A DNA stretch of 60,821 nucleotides from NCBI GenBank assembly GCA_002429245.1, contig DIZA01000004.1, positions 1-60,821 on the forward strand. Reading direction: 5' to 3'. Source of the DNA: Candidatus Saccharibacteria bacterium UBA6040 (lineage in GTDB: Bacteria > Patescibacteriota > Saccharimonadia > Saccharimonadales > Saccharimonadaceae). Shown here piece by piece: positions 31,296 to 39,157 of this stretch. Within the stretch, counting starts at the first letter, position 1. Every line of letters starts with the position of its first letter. Made by a program: the position numbers and the translations under genes. Under the pieces are notes generated by a model, which did not search any database, was not told the origin of the DNA, and saw nothing but the letters and a program-made list of their open reading frames with translations.

Positions 31296-31368
31296 CCATA
31301 AGCGGTTTCGCTCTGTATACTGGTATTCAACAGAATATAAGCATAATGTGCATCCAGTAGGGGGCAAC

Positions 31369-32460
31369 ATGAATCCAACAGATCCAAATCAACCAGAGCA
31401 ACCGCAACCAGAGCAGCCAGCTCCCGAAGCACCACAAACACCATTTGAGCCGACATCGGTTCCAGTTGAAGTGTCCGTGCCAGAAGCGCCAGTTGCGCCT
31501 GTAGAACAGCCAACACCTGAAGCCTCACAAAGTGGCTTTGGTGCATCATCTTTTGGCACACCTGCTCCAACGGAAGCACCAGCGGCCAATCCATTTGGTG
31601 CACCCGTTAGCTCAGATGCTCCAGTGAACCCGTTTGCCGCAGCTGCTGCGCCCGTAGCACCAGCTATTATCGGTTCATCGCCTAATAGCGATCCATTACC
31701 AACGCCTGGTGGAAAATCAAAGAAGAAGTTAATCATCCTCATCAGCGCTATTGTTGGTGCGTTGATCGTGCTTGGTGGCGCAGCCCTTGCGGTCTACTTC
31801 ATCTTCTTTAACGTCACACATGCTGATTACCAAAAGGCCTATGACCAGGTCAGTGCGCTTCGTGATAAGTATTCAGCTGGCGACAGCATCTCAAGTGGTT
31901 CATCAAAAGATACTGTCGATGCGGCAAAAACTGCCTATGCGGATTTCAAGACTGAAAACGCAAAACTCGGTGACCTCAAAGCGCTCAAGGTCGACAAAGA
32001 CCTCAATGCGAAGTACAAGGCATATGATACAAAGGCAAAAGCATACATTGCTTTTGGCGATGTCTTCATGCCATCACTTGATCGTTTCGTCGCTGCGAAT
32101 GATCAGGTAGCTGCCCTCGGCTCAGGTTCGAGCAGTTTCACCTCTGTCAATATCCAAAAGACAATCGATATCTACAAGGGAATTCAGGACATCGGTGACC
32201 CAACACTCAAGGCTTTTGTCGACTCTACTGTTGCGGTATACGAAGAAATCCTTCCTCAGATAAAGATTTATGAATCAAGTTCATCAACAAGCTCACAGAA
32301 GTATGCGGCAATTAGCGCAATCTCCGACTCATCTAAAAAGATTTCAACTGCCGGATCAAAGATGTCCGATGACCTAGATGCTAAAACCAAGGACGTTTCA
32401 TTGAGCGATACACTCAACAGCCTCGGTCAAGCGGTCACCGACAAGCTCAACAAAAAGTAG
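31369..32460 (+). CDS. Membrane-anchored surface protein with Pro-rich N-terminus
   Basis: I do not recognise this 363-residue protein. The first ~110 residues are Pro/Gln/Glu/Ala-rich and without fixed structure (QPEQPQPEQPAPEAPQTP). Then comes a Lys-rich stop (KSKKKLIIL) and one membrane helix (about 120-145), followed by a helical Ser/Thr/Lys-rich outer domain of ~215 residues without cysteines. It resembles the membrane proteins at 5175 and 43162 in layout. The ATG at 31369 is preferred because AGGGGG lies 4 bases upstream; an upstream GTG at 31348 is possible. Confidence 0.65.
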   Translation: MNPTDPNQPEQPQPEQPAPEAPQTPFEPTSVPVEVSVPEAPVAPVEQPTPEASQSGFGASSFGTPAPTEAPAANPFGAPVSSDAPVNPFAAAAAPVAPAIIGSSPNSDPLPTPGGKSKKKLIILISAIVGALIVLGGAALAVYFIFFNVTHADYQKAYDQVSALRDKYSAGDSISSGSSKDTVDAAKTAYADFKTENAKLGDLKALKVDKDLNAKYKAYDTKAKAYIAFGDVFMPSLDRFVAANDQVAALGSGSSSFTSVNIQKTIDIYKGIQDIGDPTLKAFVDSTVAVYEEILPQIKIYESSSSTSSQKYAAISAISDSSKKISTAGSKMSDDLDAKTKDVSLSDTLNSLGQAVTDKLNKK

Positions 32461-32484
32461 CACTAGTTTCACTATCTTCTCTCC

Positions 32485-32493
32485 TGCTATGCT
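32485..32493 (+). promoter_or_regulatory. Extended -10 promoter of the uracil-DNA glycosylase gene
   Basis: TGC followed by TATGCT, 11 bases before the ATG. A weak -35 candidate (TTTCAC at 32467) is spaced 15 bases, so the extended -10 is probably what matters. Confidence 0.5.
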
Positions 32494-32504
32494 AGAAGGG
32501 AAGT

Positions 32505-33083
32505 ATGGATTCGAAACACACTCAGCTTGAGCAAATTGCGACAGACATTCGTGAAAAGAATGTCTGTCCAGATTTGGCCATGCAGGCGCACCGCCTCGTG
32601 ATGGGGGACGGCAGTGTCGACGCAGACATCATGCTTATTGGCGAGGCACCTGGTAAAAAAGAAGACGAAACCGGTCTTCCGTTCGTTGGCGCCGCCGGTA
32701 AGTTTCTTGATCAGATGCTTGAAGCCGCAGGCATGAATCGGAAAGACGTTTTTATCACGAGTATTGTGAAATATCGACCCCCTAAGAATCGCGACCCAAC
32801 CCCCGCTGAAAAAGCTGCCTTTCTGCCATATCTTCTACGACAGATTGCCATTATCCAGCCTAAAGTTATCGCACCGCTTGGTCGTCACGGAATGGAGTTC
32901 TTTTTACCGGGCGTGAAGATCGGCGAAATTCACGGTCAGCCACAACGCATGACGCTGGATGGGCGAGAAGTAGTCATTATGCCGTTGTTTCATCCGGCCG
33001 CAGCTCTATATAACGGCAAACTCCGCCAGACATTAATAGATGATTTTTTGAAAATCCCTGAAGTTATTCGTGAATTAAAATAA
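32505..33083 (+). CDS. Family-4-like uracil-DNA glycosylase lacking Fe-S cysteines
   Basis: The enzyme removes uracil from DNA. Motif 1 is IGEAPGKKEDETGLPFVG (about residues 46-63, with GEAPG), and the C-terminal motif HPAA (FHPAAALYN, near 163) fits family 4. Family 4 enzymes bind a 4Fe-4S cluster through four cysteines. Here only the first (VCPDL, residue 21) is kept; the second is Leu, the third Tyr (in IVKYRPPKNR, where the family has VKCRPP) and the fourth Phe. The 192-residue length is normal. It stands alone. Glycosylase identity is clear; cluster loss is read from the alignment by eye. Confidence 0.88.
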   Translation: MDSKHTQLEQIATDIREKNVCPDLAMQAHRLVMGDGSVDADIMLIGEAPGKKEDETGLPFVGAAGKFLDQMLEAAGMNRKDVFITSIVKYRPPKNRDPTPAEKAAFLPYLLRQIAIIQPKVIAPLGRHGMEFFLPGVKIGEIHGQPQRMTLDGREVVIMPLFHPAAALYNGKLRQTLIDDFLKIPEVIRELK

Positions 33084-33144
33084 GCCCGGCGAAATGCCGA
33101 GCCCCTGAAAGGATAATTTATTGAGAAAGGAAGGGGAGAGGCAG

Positions 33145-33172
33145 GTGTGGGGCGGCCGAAGCCACCCCACAC
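33145..33172 (-). terminator. GC-rich hairpin after the 184-residue gene
   Basis: An 11-bp stem with one mismatch (33145-33156 with 33161-33172) and a CGAA loop lies just past the stop of the minus-strand gene. There is no T-run after it on that strand, so termination is plausible but not certain. Confidence 0.45.
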
Positions 33173-33175
33173 ATC

Positions 33176-33730
33176 CTAGATGGTGCTGAACTGCGCCTCG
33201 AACTCGTCGACATCGATACCGAGGCCAGCGAGCCCACGACGGTGTCGTTCCATGTGCATTTGGTACTCCTCCTGGAATGCCTCTGCCTGAGCGTTGCTCA
33301 CCCGTCGCACCTCCTTGATGAAGGTGTTGTGGGCGGGCTGGTTCGCCACGTGTACCGCGAACTTCAGCGCCTCCTCGGAGACCGTGTCCAGCGTTTGGTG
33401 GCTGATCATGGATTGTTCCAGTTCGGGCAGTTCCGAGAAGTCGATCGGTAGGCCGAGCTTCGCGTAGACGCCCTTGTTGCTCTCGATCACCTTCTTGCCT
33501 GTCTCGGACCACCAGAGATCGAATTTCGGTTCGATCTCAGTGCGCATCCGATCCACCTCCTTTCTGAACGTGTCGTTCATGCTTTCCAACCGTCGACGTG
33601 TCGACAGTCGAATCGCTTGGTTGATCTGGCTAATGATCGAGGCGACCTTCTCGATGGCAAGGCCACCGACGAAGACAAGGAGAGCGATCAAAAGCAACCC
33701 AAAAAGGGTGTAGAGAGTTTCCTGACTCAT
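33176..33730 (-). CDS. Membrane-anchored coiled-coil protein in GC-richer DNA
   Basis: I do not recognise this 184-residue protein. It starts with a membrane helix (LFGLLLIALLVFVGGLAI, residues 9-26), then a long amphipathic helical region with many Arg and Glu residues (RRRLESMNDTFRKEVDRMRTEI and onward) and a C-terminal end without motifs. The DNA is visibly richer in G and C than its neighbours (several 60-base lines at 52-63%), and the codon choice looks different. A very strong promoter drives it. Recent gain by transfer is possible, as is simple local compositional bias. Confidence 0.65.
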   Translation of the reverse strand: MSQETLYTLFGLLLIALLVFVGGLAIEKVASIISQINQAIRLSTRRRLESMNDTFRKEVDRMRTEIEPKFDLWWSETGKKVIESNKGVYAKLGLPIDFSELPELEQSMISHQTLDTVSEEALKFAVHVANQPAHNTFIKEVRRVSNAQAEAFQEEYQMHMERHRRGLAGLGIDVDEFEAQFSTI

Positions 33731-33794
33731 TTCGTTGTCCTAACAGGTTCACTCGCGCTCTCACCGGGGTGGTGGGCGTCATAGTTATGTTTCA

Positions 33795-33823
33795 ATTATA
33801 ACACTTTAGCAATAAAAAGTCAA
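33795..33823 (-). promoter_or_regulatory. Strong promoter of the 184-residue membrane protein gene
   Basis: On the minus strand TTGACT (33823-33818), a 17-base spacer ending in TGT, and a perfect TATAAT (33800-33795). This is close to a full consensus promoter. The leader would be about 60 bases and GC-rich. Confidence 0.75.
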
Positions 33824-33831
33824 TTATCTGA

Positions 33832-33860
33832 TTGCAATCCAATAGGGAGTTTGGTATAAT
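33832..33860 (+). promoter_or_regulatory. Promoter of the RNase J gene
   Basis: TTGCAA (33832-33837), a 17-base spacer ending in TGG, and a perfect TATAAT (33855-33860). It is divergent from the preceding promoter, only 8 bases between the two -35 boxes. The leader is ~110 bases, longer than most in this window. Confidence 0.75.
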
Positions 33861-33979
33861 GAGATCACTTGAACAGAGAGGGACGTAATAGTTACCGCCA
33901 CTCACACCTCTCGAACTTGAATTTGTAACAACATTTAAATGAACAAAGAAATTATTTTCATAAAGGAGAATAAACACAT

Positions 33980-36253
33980 ATGGGTCAACAAAGACTCGGT
34001 GCGCCACAAGCTGACGACACCTCAAAACAACCGCCCCGAAACAATAACAACAACGGGAACAATAACAACCAACGTCCAAAGCAGAACAACACTGTTCTTG
34101 CGGGGACACAAACTCGTCGTGGCGAAGTATTTCGTGCACAACGACGAACCTCAGAAGGGGTTAACCTTCGTGCGTCACAGCACATCATTAACATCCCAGT
34201 AAACAAGTCTGTTTTTAACGGCTACGACGGTCGTCAGTACAGCCTTGCTGATCAAAAGAAGGCACCTCGTACAAACGGACCAAAGCTTCGCATTATCCCA
34301 CTTGGTGGACTTGGTGAAATGGGTATCGGCAAGAACATGATGGCAATCGAATATGATAATGATATTGTTGTAATCGACATGGGATTCTTGTTCCCAGGTT
34401 CAGACTACCCAGGTATTAACTACATTATCCCCGACACGACCTACCTCCAGGAGAACAAGCATAAGATTCGCGGAATCGTCTTTACTCACGGACACCTCGA
34501 CCACATTGGTGCGTTCCGTCACATTATCGACAAGATTCCTGCACCTGTTTACGGAAGTAAATTTACCCTCGCCATGGTTCAAAAGACAATGGAAGAGGCA
34601 ACAAGTGGCTACGAACCTGAATATATCATCCTTGATCCAGAAGCGCACGAACGTGTGCAACTTGGTGACAGCTTTAGTATCGAACTCGTCCGCGTGAACC
34701 ACTCGATCCCTGATGCAACTGCAGTTGTCATCCGAACACCACTTGGTGTTGTCATTGACACTGGTGACTGGCGTTTCGAAGAAGCTCCTGTTGATGGCAA
34801 GAAGTTTGACCTCGAACGATTGACCGAAATCGCTTCAAAAGAAGGCATCTTGATGCTTATGAACGAATCAACGAACTGTGAATCCGAAGGTGGACACACC
34901 CACGGTGAGTTCGACATTCAAGAGAGCATGGGGCAGGTTATGGATAAATATCCTGAAAGCCGCCTCGTTCTTAGTTGTTTCTCGAGCCAAATCCACCGTA
35001 TGCAAATCATCCTCGACGAAGCAAAAAAGCACGACCGTAAGGTTGCCTTCGCTGGATACAGCATGATCCAAAACGTCGAAGTGGCCCTCCGTACCGGTAT
35101 GATCAAAGTCCCTAAGGACGTGATTGTTAAGATGGAAGACATCATTAAGCTCCCCGATGGAAAAGTCACCATCGTCTGTACTGGCTCACAAGGTGAGTTC
35201 AGCGCCGTGCTTAACCGTATGGCATCTGGATCACACAAGTTTATCAAGATTAAGAGTACTGACATTATCGTCTTTAGCTCAAACGCCATTCCTGGTAACG
35301 AAAAGAACGTTGTTCGTACAGTTGACGGTTTGATGCGAGAGGGAAGTGGCGTTATTCAGAACGGCAAGACTCACCTTACTGGCATCGGCCCACTCCACCT
35401 TTCTGGACACGGTTACTACGACGACCACGTCAAGCTGATTAACGCTTTGAACCCAAAGTACTACATTCCAATTCACGGTGAGTTCCATATGTTGGTCCAC
35501 AACGCTGAACTTGCCGAAAAAGAAGCAGGCATCCCACGCCACAACATCTTTGTCTGTGACAGTGGTGACGTCGTTGAAGTAACTGCTGAAGGTGCGAAGA
35601 AGGCCGGACGTGTCCCTGTCGGTGGTGTGATGTACGATGACTCTGGTGCAATCGTGTCAGAAGTCGTTCTTAAAGACCGCATCCACATGGCAACTGAGGG
35701 TATGTTTGTCGTGATCCTGACCGTTTCAAAGGGAAGCGGACGTCTCCTTACCAGCCCTGATATTATCTCTCGTGGATTTATCTACCTGCGTGATAGTGAA
35801 GAGCTGATGGGTATTATCCGCCAGTACTTGAAGCAAAAAGTTGCACGAACCTTTAACGGTCGCCGTGTTGACCTCGATACTGTTAAGAAAGAAATTAAGG
35901 ATGAGTTAACGCACGTGCTCTACGATCAAACTCGCCGAACCCCAATCGTGATCCCTGTGATTAACGAAATCGGCGGTGGTGGCGGTGGTGGCACAAAGCC
36001 ACAACGCTCTGGTGAAAACGCTGATGGTCAGCCACAAAACGATGGACAAGGTCCTCGTCACCAACAGGGACGAAATGGTGATAGCCGTGGTCCACGTCCT
36101 GATCGACGCCAAGGTCAAGGCCAGAACACTCCAGTTCCTGTGCCTCCTGCGGTTGAAGCGCTCGGACTTGAAACAAAGTCTTTCCCTAGCCCTCAGGTGC
36201 CTGACACGGAAGCGAACGAGCCAAAGAAAACTCCTGACGCCCGCGGCTACTAA
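33980..36253 (+). CDS. rnj: Ribonuclease J
   Basis: RNase J degrades and processes RNA (5'-3' exonuclease and endonuclease). The metallo-beta-lactamase motif THGHLDHIG (about residues 172-180) gives the zinc ligands; further ligands are in DTGDW and the beta-CASP motifs follow (FSSNAIPGNE, HGEFHMLVHN). The protein is 757 residues, longer than the usual ~555. It has an Asn/Gln-rich disordered N-terminal extension of ~110 residues and a Gly/Gln/Arg/Pro-rich tail of ~100 residues. Such ends may bind RNA or partners. AAGGAG lies about 10 bases before the ATG. Confidence 0.95.
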   Translation: MGQQRLGAPQADDTSKQPPRNNNNNGNNNNQRPKQNNTVLAGTQTRRGEVFRAQRRTSEGVNLRASQHIINIPVNKSVFNGYDGRQYSLADQKKAPRTNGPKLRIIPLGGLGEMGIGKNMMAIEYDNDIVVIDMGFLFPGSDYPGINYIIPDTTYLQENKHKIRGIVFTHGHLDHIGAFRHIIDKIPAPVYGSKFTLAMVQKTMEEATSGYEPEYIILDPEAHERVQLGDSFSIELVRVNHSIPDATAVVIRTPLGVVIDTGDWRFEEAPVDGKKFDLERLTEIASKEGILMLMNESTNCESEGGHTHGEFDIQESMGQVMDKYPESRLVLSCFSSQIHRMQIILDEAKKHDRKVAFAGYSMIQNVEVALRTGMIKVPKDVIVKMEDIIKLPDGKVTIVCTGSQGEFSAVLNRMASGSHKFIKIKSTDIIVFSSNAIPGNEKNVVRTVDGLMREGSGVIQNGKTHLTGIGPLHLSGHGYYDDHVKLINALNPKYYIPIHGEFHMLVHNAELAEKEAGIPRHNIFVCDSGDVVEVTAEGAKKAGRVPVGGVMYDDSGAIVSEVVLKDRIHMATEGMFVVILTVSKGSGRLLTSPDIISRGFIYLRDSEELMGIIRQYLKQKVARTFNGRRVDLDTVKKEIKDELTHVLYDQTRRTPIVIPVINEIGGGGGGGTKPQRSGENADGQPQNDGQGPRHQQGRNGDSRGPRPDRRQGQGQNTPVPVPPAVEALGLETKSFPSPQVPDTEANEPKKTPDARGY

Positions 36254-36263
36254 GCTTTTCGTT

Positions 36264-36381
36264 CGGTAATTCCACTCTCATTCTCTCTCGGAGGCCGCTC
36301 TATGGGGAACAAGTTCGCCCATGGCGCTCGGCTCGCCCTGAAGGGGACATCCTCCTCTGGAAAACGAGAGTGGAATTCCCG
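36264..36381 (+). ncRNA. Folded intergenic element after RNase J
   Basis: A 16-base outer stem (36264-36279 with 36366-36381, one mismatch) encloses a 5-bp inner stem (GGAGG 36290-36294 with CCTCC 36351-36355). Inside are two hairpins: a long one at 36300-36324 and CCC-TGAA-GGG at 36336-36345. A terminator follows at 36398. It could be a folded 3' end of the RNase J mRNA, an independent small RNA, or a mobile hairpin. It does not match SRP, 6S or tmRNA features that I know. The transcript strand is assumed. Confidence 0.5.
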
Positions 36382-36397
36382 GCGGAACACATACAAA

Positions 36398-36425
36398 CAG
36401 CGACAACGAAAGTTGCCGCTGTTTT
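36398..36425 (+). terminator. Rho-independent terminator after RNase J and the folded element
   Basis: A 10-pair stem with one mismatch (36398-36407 with 36412-36421), loop GAAA, followed by TTTTGTTTG. Confidence 0.85.
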
Positions 36426-36460
36426 GTTTGAGGCTTTGCGGAGGGAGAGGAGGAGCTGGT

Positions 36461-36546
36461 TTTGTCAGACAAAACATCTGCAACCCGAGCCTATCCCGGT
36501 ACTGAAACAGAGAGAGGCCCGGAGTGAAGCCGTTTTGTCTGACAAA
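36461..36546. repeat. Folded repeat element, copy 1 (conserved 56-base core)
   Basis: A perfect 15-bp outer stem (36461-36475 with 36532-36546) surrounds a core at 36475-36530 that recurs at 60628-60683 with 52 of 56 bases identical. Within the core, bases 11-21 pair with 38-48, and CTG-AAA-CAG forms a terminal hairpin. The unpaired ends of the core are identical in both copies. Each arm of the outer stem is itself a near-palindrome built on GTTTTGTC. It lies 31 bases before the ftsK promoter. The function is unknown. Confidence 0.7.
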
Positions 36547-36577
36547 TCAAGATCATCCGATGTAAACCATAAGCCTC

Positions 36578-36606
36578 TTGCAAAATGTAGTAAATTTTGC
36601 TATAAT
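36578..36606 (+). promoter_or_regulatory. Promoter of ftsK
   Basis: TTGCAA (36578-36583), a 17-base spacer ending in TGC, and a perfect TATAAT (36601-36606). The leader is about 38 bases. Confidence 0.75.
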
Positions 36607-36650
36607 ATCATTCAGGAAAAGCGGGTAGAACCGCATATAATATAAAGATT

Positions 36651-38927
36651 ATGGCAAAAAGAAAAAAACGAAGCTCTCGCAGTAGAAAAAGATCAGCTCC
36701 ACAAGCTCCGCAACACGCGTTGCCACAGGGTTTCTGGGCGCAAGTCGGCGCACTATTCTTGATTGCGTTTTCGTTGATTCTTATCTTAAGTTGGTTCCAT
36801 ATTGGGGGACCAATCCTCGACTGGCTCAATACGGCCGCACTCAACACGATTGGGTATGCAACCTACGTTGTGCCGCTCGTCTTTATTTACGTCGCGATTG
36901 AGATCTTCCGTGCCGAGGACAACCGTCTGCCATTTGTCATGAAACTTGCGACGGCTGTTTCATTAGTATGGTTCGCAGGATTATTTGGTCTTTTGAAGAA
37001 CGCTGACGGCAAAACCACTGGTGGTTTCGTTGGCGACACCGTCAATAGTGGCATGTTGATGCTCGTGAACATGGGCGTAGCGGCCTTTATCTATATTCTT
37101 CTGATCTTTATTACGGCATTATTTATTATCCGTGTGTCACCGATTACGATTATTAAGAAGATTTGGCAATTAACTCGTCGCGATACTAGCGAACAAGAGG
37201 CGAATGTCAAAGTTATGCGTAATGCTGCTGCACTTGATGCGCCTGCAAGATCAACCTTAGCTGCTGACTTCAAGTTGAACGCCGGTGTGCCAACCATGGA
37301 CGAAGAAGACAAGAAGCAGTCTCGTCTTTCAAGCCTCAAAGGCTCAACACCACGCGATAAGGCTGCCGAAGATCGTGCAGCCCTTATGACCGTCAGCGAT
37401 CCCAACTGGGAAGCTCCATCTGTTGATCTCCTTGAAAAGAAGCAATCTCCCGCTGACGCCGGTGACGTCCAACAGAACGCCCAAATTATTAAAGACACGT
37501 TAAGCGAATTCAATATCGACGTTGATATGGAAGGTGCCAACATTGGTCCGAAGGTAACTCAATACACCTTGAAACCACCTTCAGGCGTGAAGTTAACACG
37601 TATTACGCAACTTGAAACCAATATTGCGTTGAACCTTGCGGCGCAGAGCCTTCGTATCGAAGCGCCAATCCCTGGTCAAAAAGCCGTTGGTATCGAAGTG
37701 CCAAACCGCAAAGCAGCCGACGTGCGTTTGCACTCAATCCTCACTAGTCCACAATGGAAAGCTGATAACGAGCCACTTAAGTTCGCAATCGGTAAAGATA
37801 TCTCTGGCCAAGCAACGCTCGGTGAGCTCAATAAGATGCCCCACCTTTTGATCGCCGGTCAAACTGGTTCGGGTAAGTCTGTAATGATCAACACGCTTTT
37901 GACCAGTCTTTTGTATCACAACAGCCCGTCAGAAATGAAGCTGATCTTGGTCGACCCAAAGCAAGTCGAAATGGCACCATATGAAGATATTCCGCATCTT
38001 TTGACCCCCGTTATTAATGAACCTGAAAAGACGATTAGTGCGCTTAAATGGGCGGTAAACGAAATGGAGCGACGCTATAAGTTGCTTGCCTCACACAAAG
38101 TTCGTGATATTGGAACGTATAACAACTTAGTTCAGTCAGGGTCAAAGAAAATTATGGTTGCTGACGAAGACGGCATTCCACAAGAACATCAGGATGGCGC
38201 AATGCCGTACATCGTGATTGTGATCGATGAGCTTGCTGACCTTATGATGGTCGCGTCTCGTGACGTTGAAGCCTTGATTGTGCGCCTTGCCCAAAAGGCT
38301 CGTGCCGTTGGTATTCACTTGGTGCTTGCAACACAACGTCCATCCGTTGACGTCATTACTGGTCTGATCAAGGCCAATGTGCCAGCCCGTATTGCCTTTA
38401 CGGTAGCGTCACAAATTGACTCTCGAACGATTCTTGACCAAGTTGGTGCAGAAAAGCTTCTTGGCCAAGGTGACATGCTGATGCTGACGCCTTCTATGAG
38501 CAAGCCAAAGCGTATCCAGGGTGCCTGGGTAACAGATGAAGAAGTTGTGAAGATTTCTGATCACCTTCGTGCGCAATCGCCTCCACAGTACAACGAAGAA
38601 GTAGTCAGCATGCCGGTTGTTCTTAACGGTAAGGGCGGTGTGGTAATGGACTTTGACCGAGATGGTGATGGTGACGACGATATGTATCGTGATGCTGTTC
38701 GTGTCGTGATTGACGCGGGTAAAGCCAGTGCCAGCTTGTTGCAACGTCGTCTACGTGTTGGCTACGCTCGTGCAGCCCGCTTGATTGAAAACATGGAAGA
38801 GCAGGGGATCATTGGCCCTGCCGACGGTGCACGGCCTCGAGACGTCCTTGTAAGCAGCTTCGATGACGTCTTTGGTGCTCGTACACCTGATGGTTCAACT
38901 GATATCAATGGTGACGATCTCGGGTAA
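36651..38927 (+). CDS. ftsK: FtsK/SpoIIIE DNA translocase
   Basis: FtsK pumps chromosomal DNA through the division septum and helps Xer recombination. A basic N-terminus (KRKKRSSRSRKRS) is followed by about four membrane helices (residues 28-165), a linker, the alpha-beta motor with Walker A GQTGSGKSVMINTLL (about 400-414) and Walker B VIVIDELADLMM, and a C-terminal gamma winged helix (SASLLQRRLRVGYARAARLI), which reads orienting DNA sequences. At 758 residues it is a normal short FtsK. The Xer recombinase at 58278 is its likely partner. It stands alone with its own promoter and terminator. Confidence 0.97.
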   Translation: MAKRKKRSSRSRKRSAPQAPQHALPQGFWAQVGALFLIAFSLILILSWFHIGGPILDWLNTAALNTIGYATYVVPLVFIYVAIEIFRAEDNRLPFVMKLATAVSLVWFAGLFGLLKNADGKTTGGFVGDTVNSGMLMLVNMGVAAFIYILLIFITALFIIRVSPITIIKKIWQLTRRDTSEQEANVKVMRNAAALDAPARSTLAADFKLNAGVPTMDEEDKKQSRLSSLKGSTPRDKAAEDRAALMTVSDPNWEAPSVDLLEKKQSPADAGDVQQNAQIIKDTLSEFNIDVDMEGANIGPKVTQYTLKPPSGVKLTRITQLETNIALNLAAQSLRIEAPIPGQKAVGIEVPNRKAADVRLHSILTSPQWKADNEPLKFAIGKDISGQATLGELNKMPHLLIAGQTGSGKSVMINTLLTSLLYHNSPSEMKLILVDPKQVEMAPYEDIPHLLTPVINEPEKTISALKWAVNEMERRYKLLASHKVRDIGTYNNLVQSGSKKIMVADEDGIPQEHQDGAMPYIVIVIDELADLMMVASRDVEALIVRLAQKARAVGIHLVLATQRPSVDVITGLIKANVPARIAFTVASQIDSRTILDQVGAEKLLGQGDMLMLTPSMSKPKRIQGAWVTDEEVVKISDHLRAQSPPQYNEEVVSMPVVLNGKGGVVMDFDRDGDGDDDMYRDAVRVVIDAGKASASLLQRRLRVGYARAARLIENMEEQGIIGPADGARPRDVLVSSFDDVFGARTPDGSTDINGDDLG

Positions 38928-38953
38928 TTCTTACATGAATATTAACCAAAAAT

Positions 38954-38979
38954 GAGTCAGCATTGCGCTGGCTCTTTTT
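38954..38979 (+). terminator. Rho-independent terminator of ftsK
   Basis: An 8-base stem with one T-G pair (38954-38961 with 38967-38974) and a 5-base loop, followed by TTTTT. Confidence 0.85.
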
Positions 38980-39028
38980 GATAGCTAAGCTAGGTATAGG
39001 CGTGATTGATCACCACCGTGCGCGACAC

Positions 39029-39057
39029 TTGCGAATAGGGGTGAGTTACGGTATAAT
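39029..39057 (+). promoter_or_regulatory. Promoter of the rpsF operon
   Basis: TTGCGA (39029-39034), a 17-base spacer and a perfect TATAAT (39052-39057). The leader is about 95 bases and may carry S6/S18 autoregulation, but I do not recognise the known motif. Confidence 0.7.
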
Positions 39058-39157
39058 AACAGAGATAATAACTCAAGCTTATATGAATCTTTAGAAGTAA
39101 ATCATTAGAGACAGTATAAGCATCCGGCCAAAAGGCTAGGATCCCAAAAGGAGAAGC

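Noticed and set aside
31348..31368. GTG at 31348 as start of the Pro-rich membrane protein
   Set aside because: No ribosome site precedes it, while AGGGGG lies just before the ATG at 31369.
33075..33512. 145-codon frame overlapping the 184-residue membrane protein
   Set aside because: It shares the same strand in another frame, is Arg/Gly-rich and has no promoter. The 184-residue frame has a membrane helix, strong promoter and hairpin.
36300..36505. Short open frames in the rnj-ftsK gap
   Set aside because: They run through the hairpins and the terminator, are Arg-rich, and lack start signals.
36461..36546. CRISPR repeat or retron RNA for the folded repeat
   Set aside because: Only two copies lie 24 kb apart, with no spacers, cas genes or reverse transcriptase nearby.
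36254..36650. SRP RNA, 6S RNA, tmRNA or RNase P RNA in the rnj-ftsK gap
   Set aside because: None of their hallmark segments (the GGAAGG-type SRP loop, tmRNA tRNA-like ends, RNase P core) is present, and the sizes do not fit.
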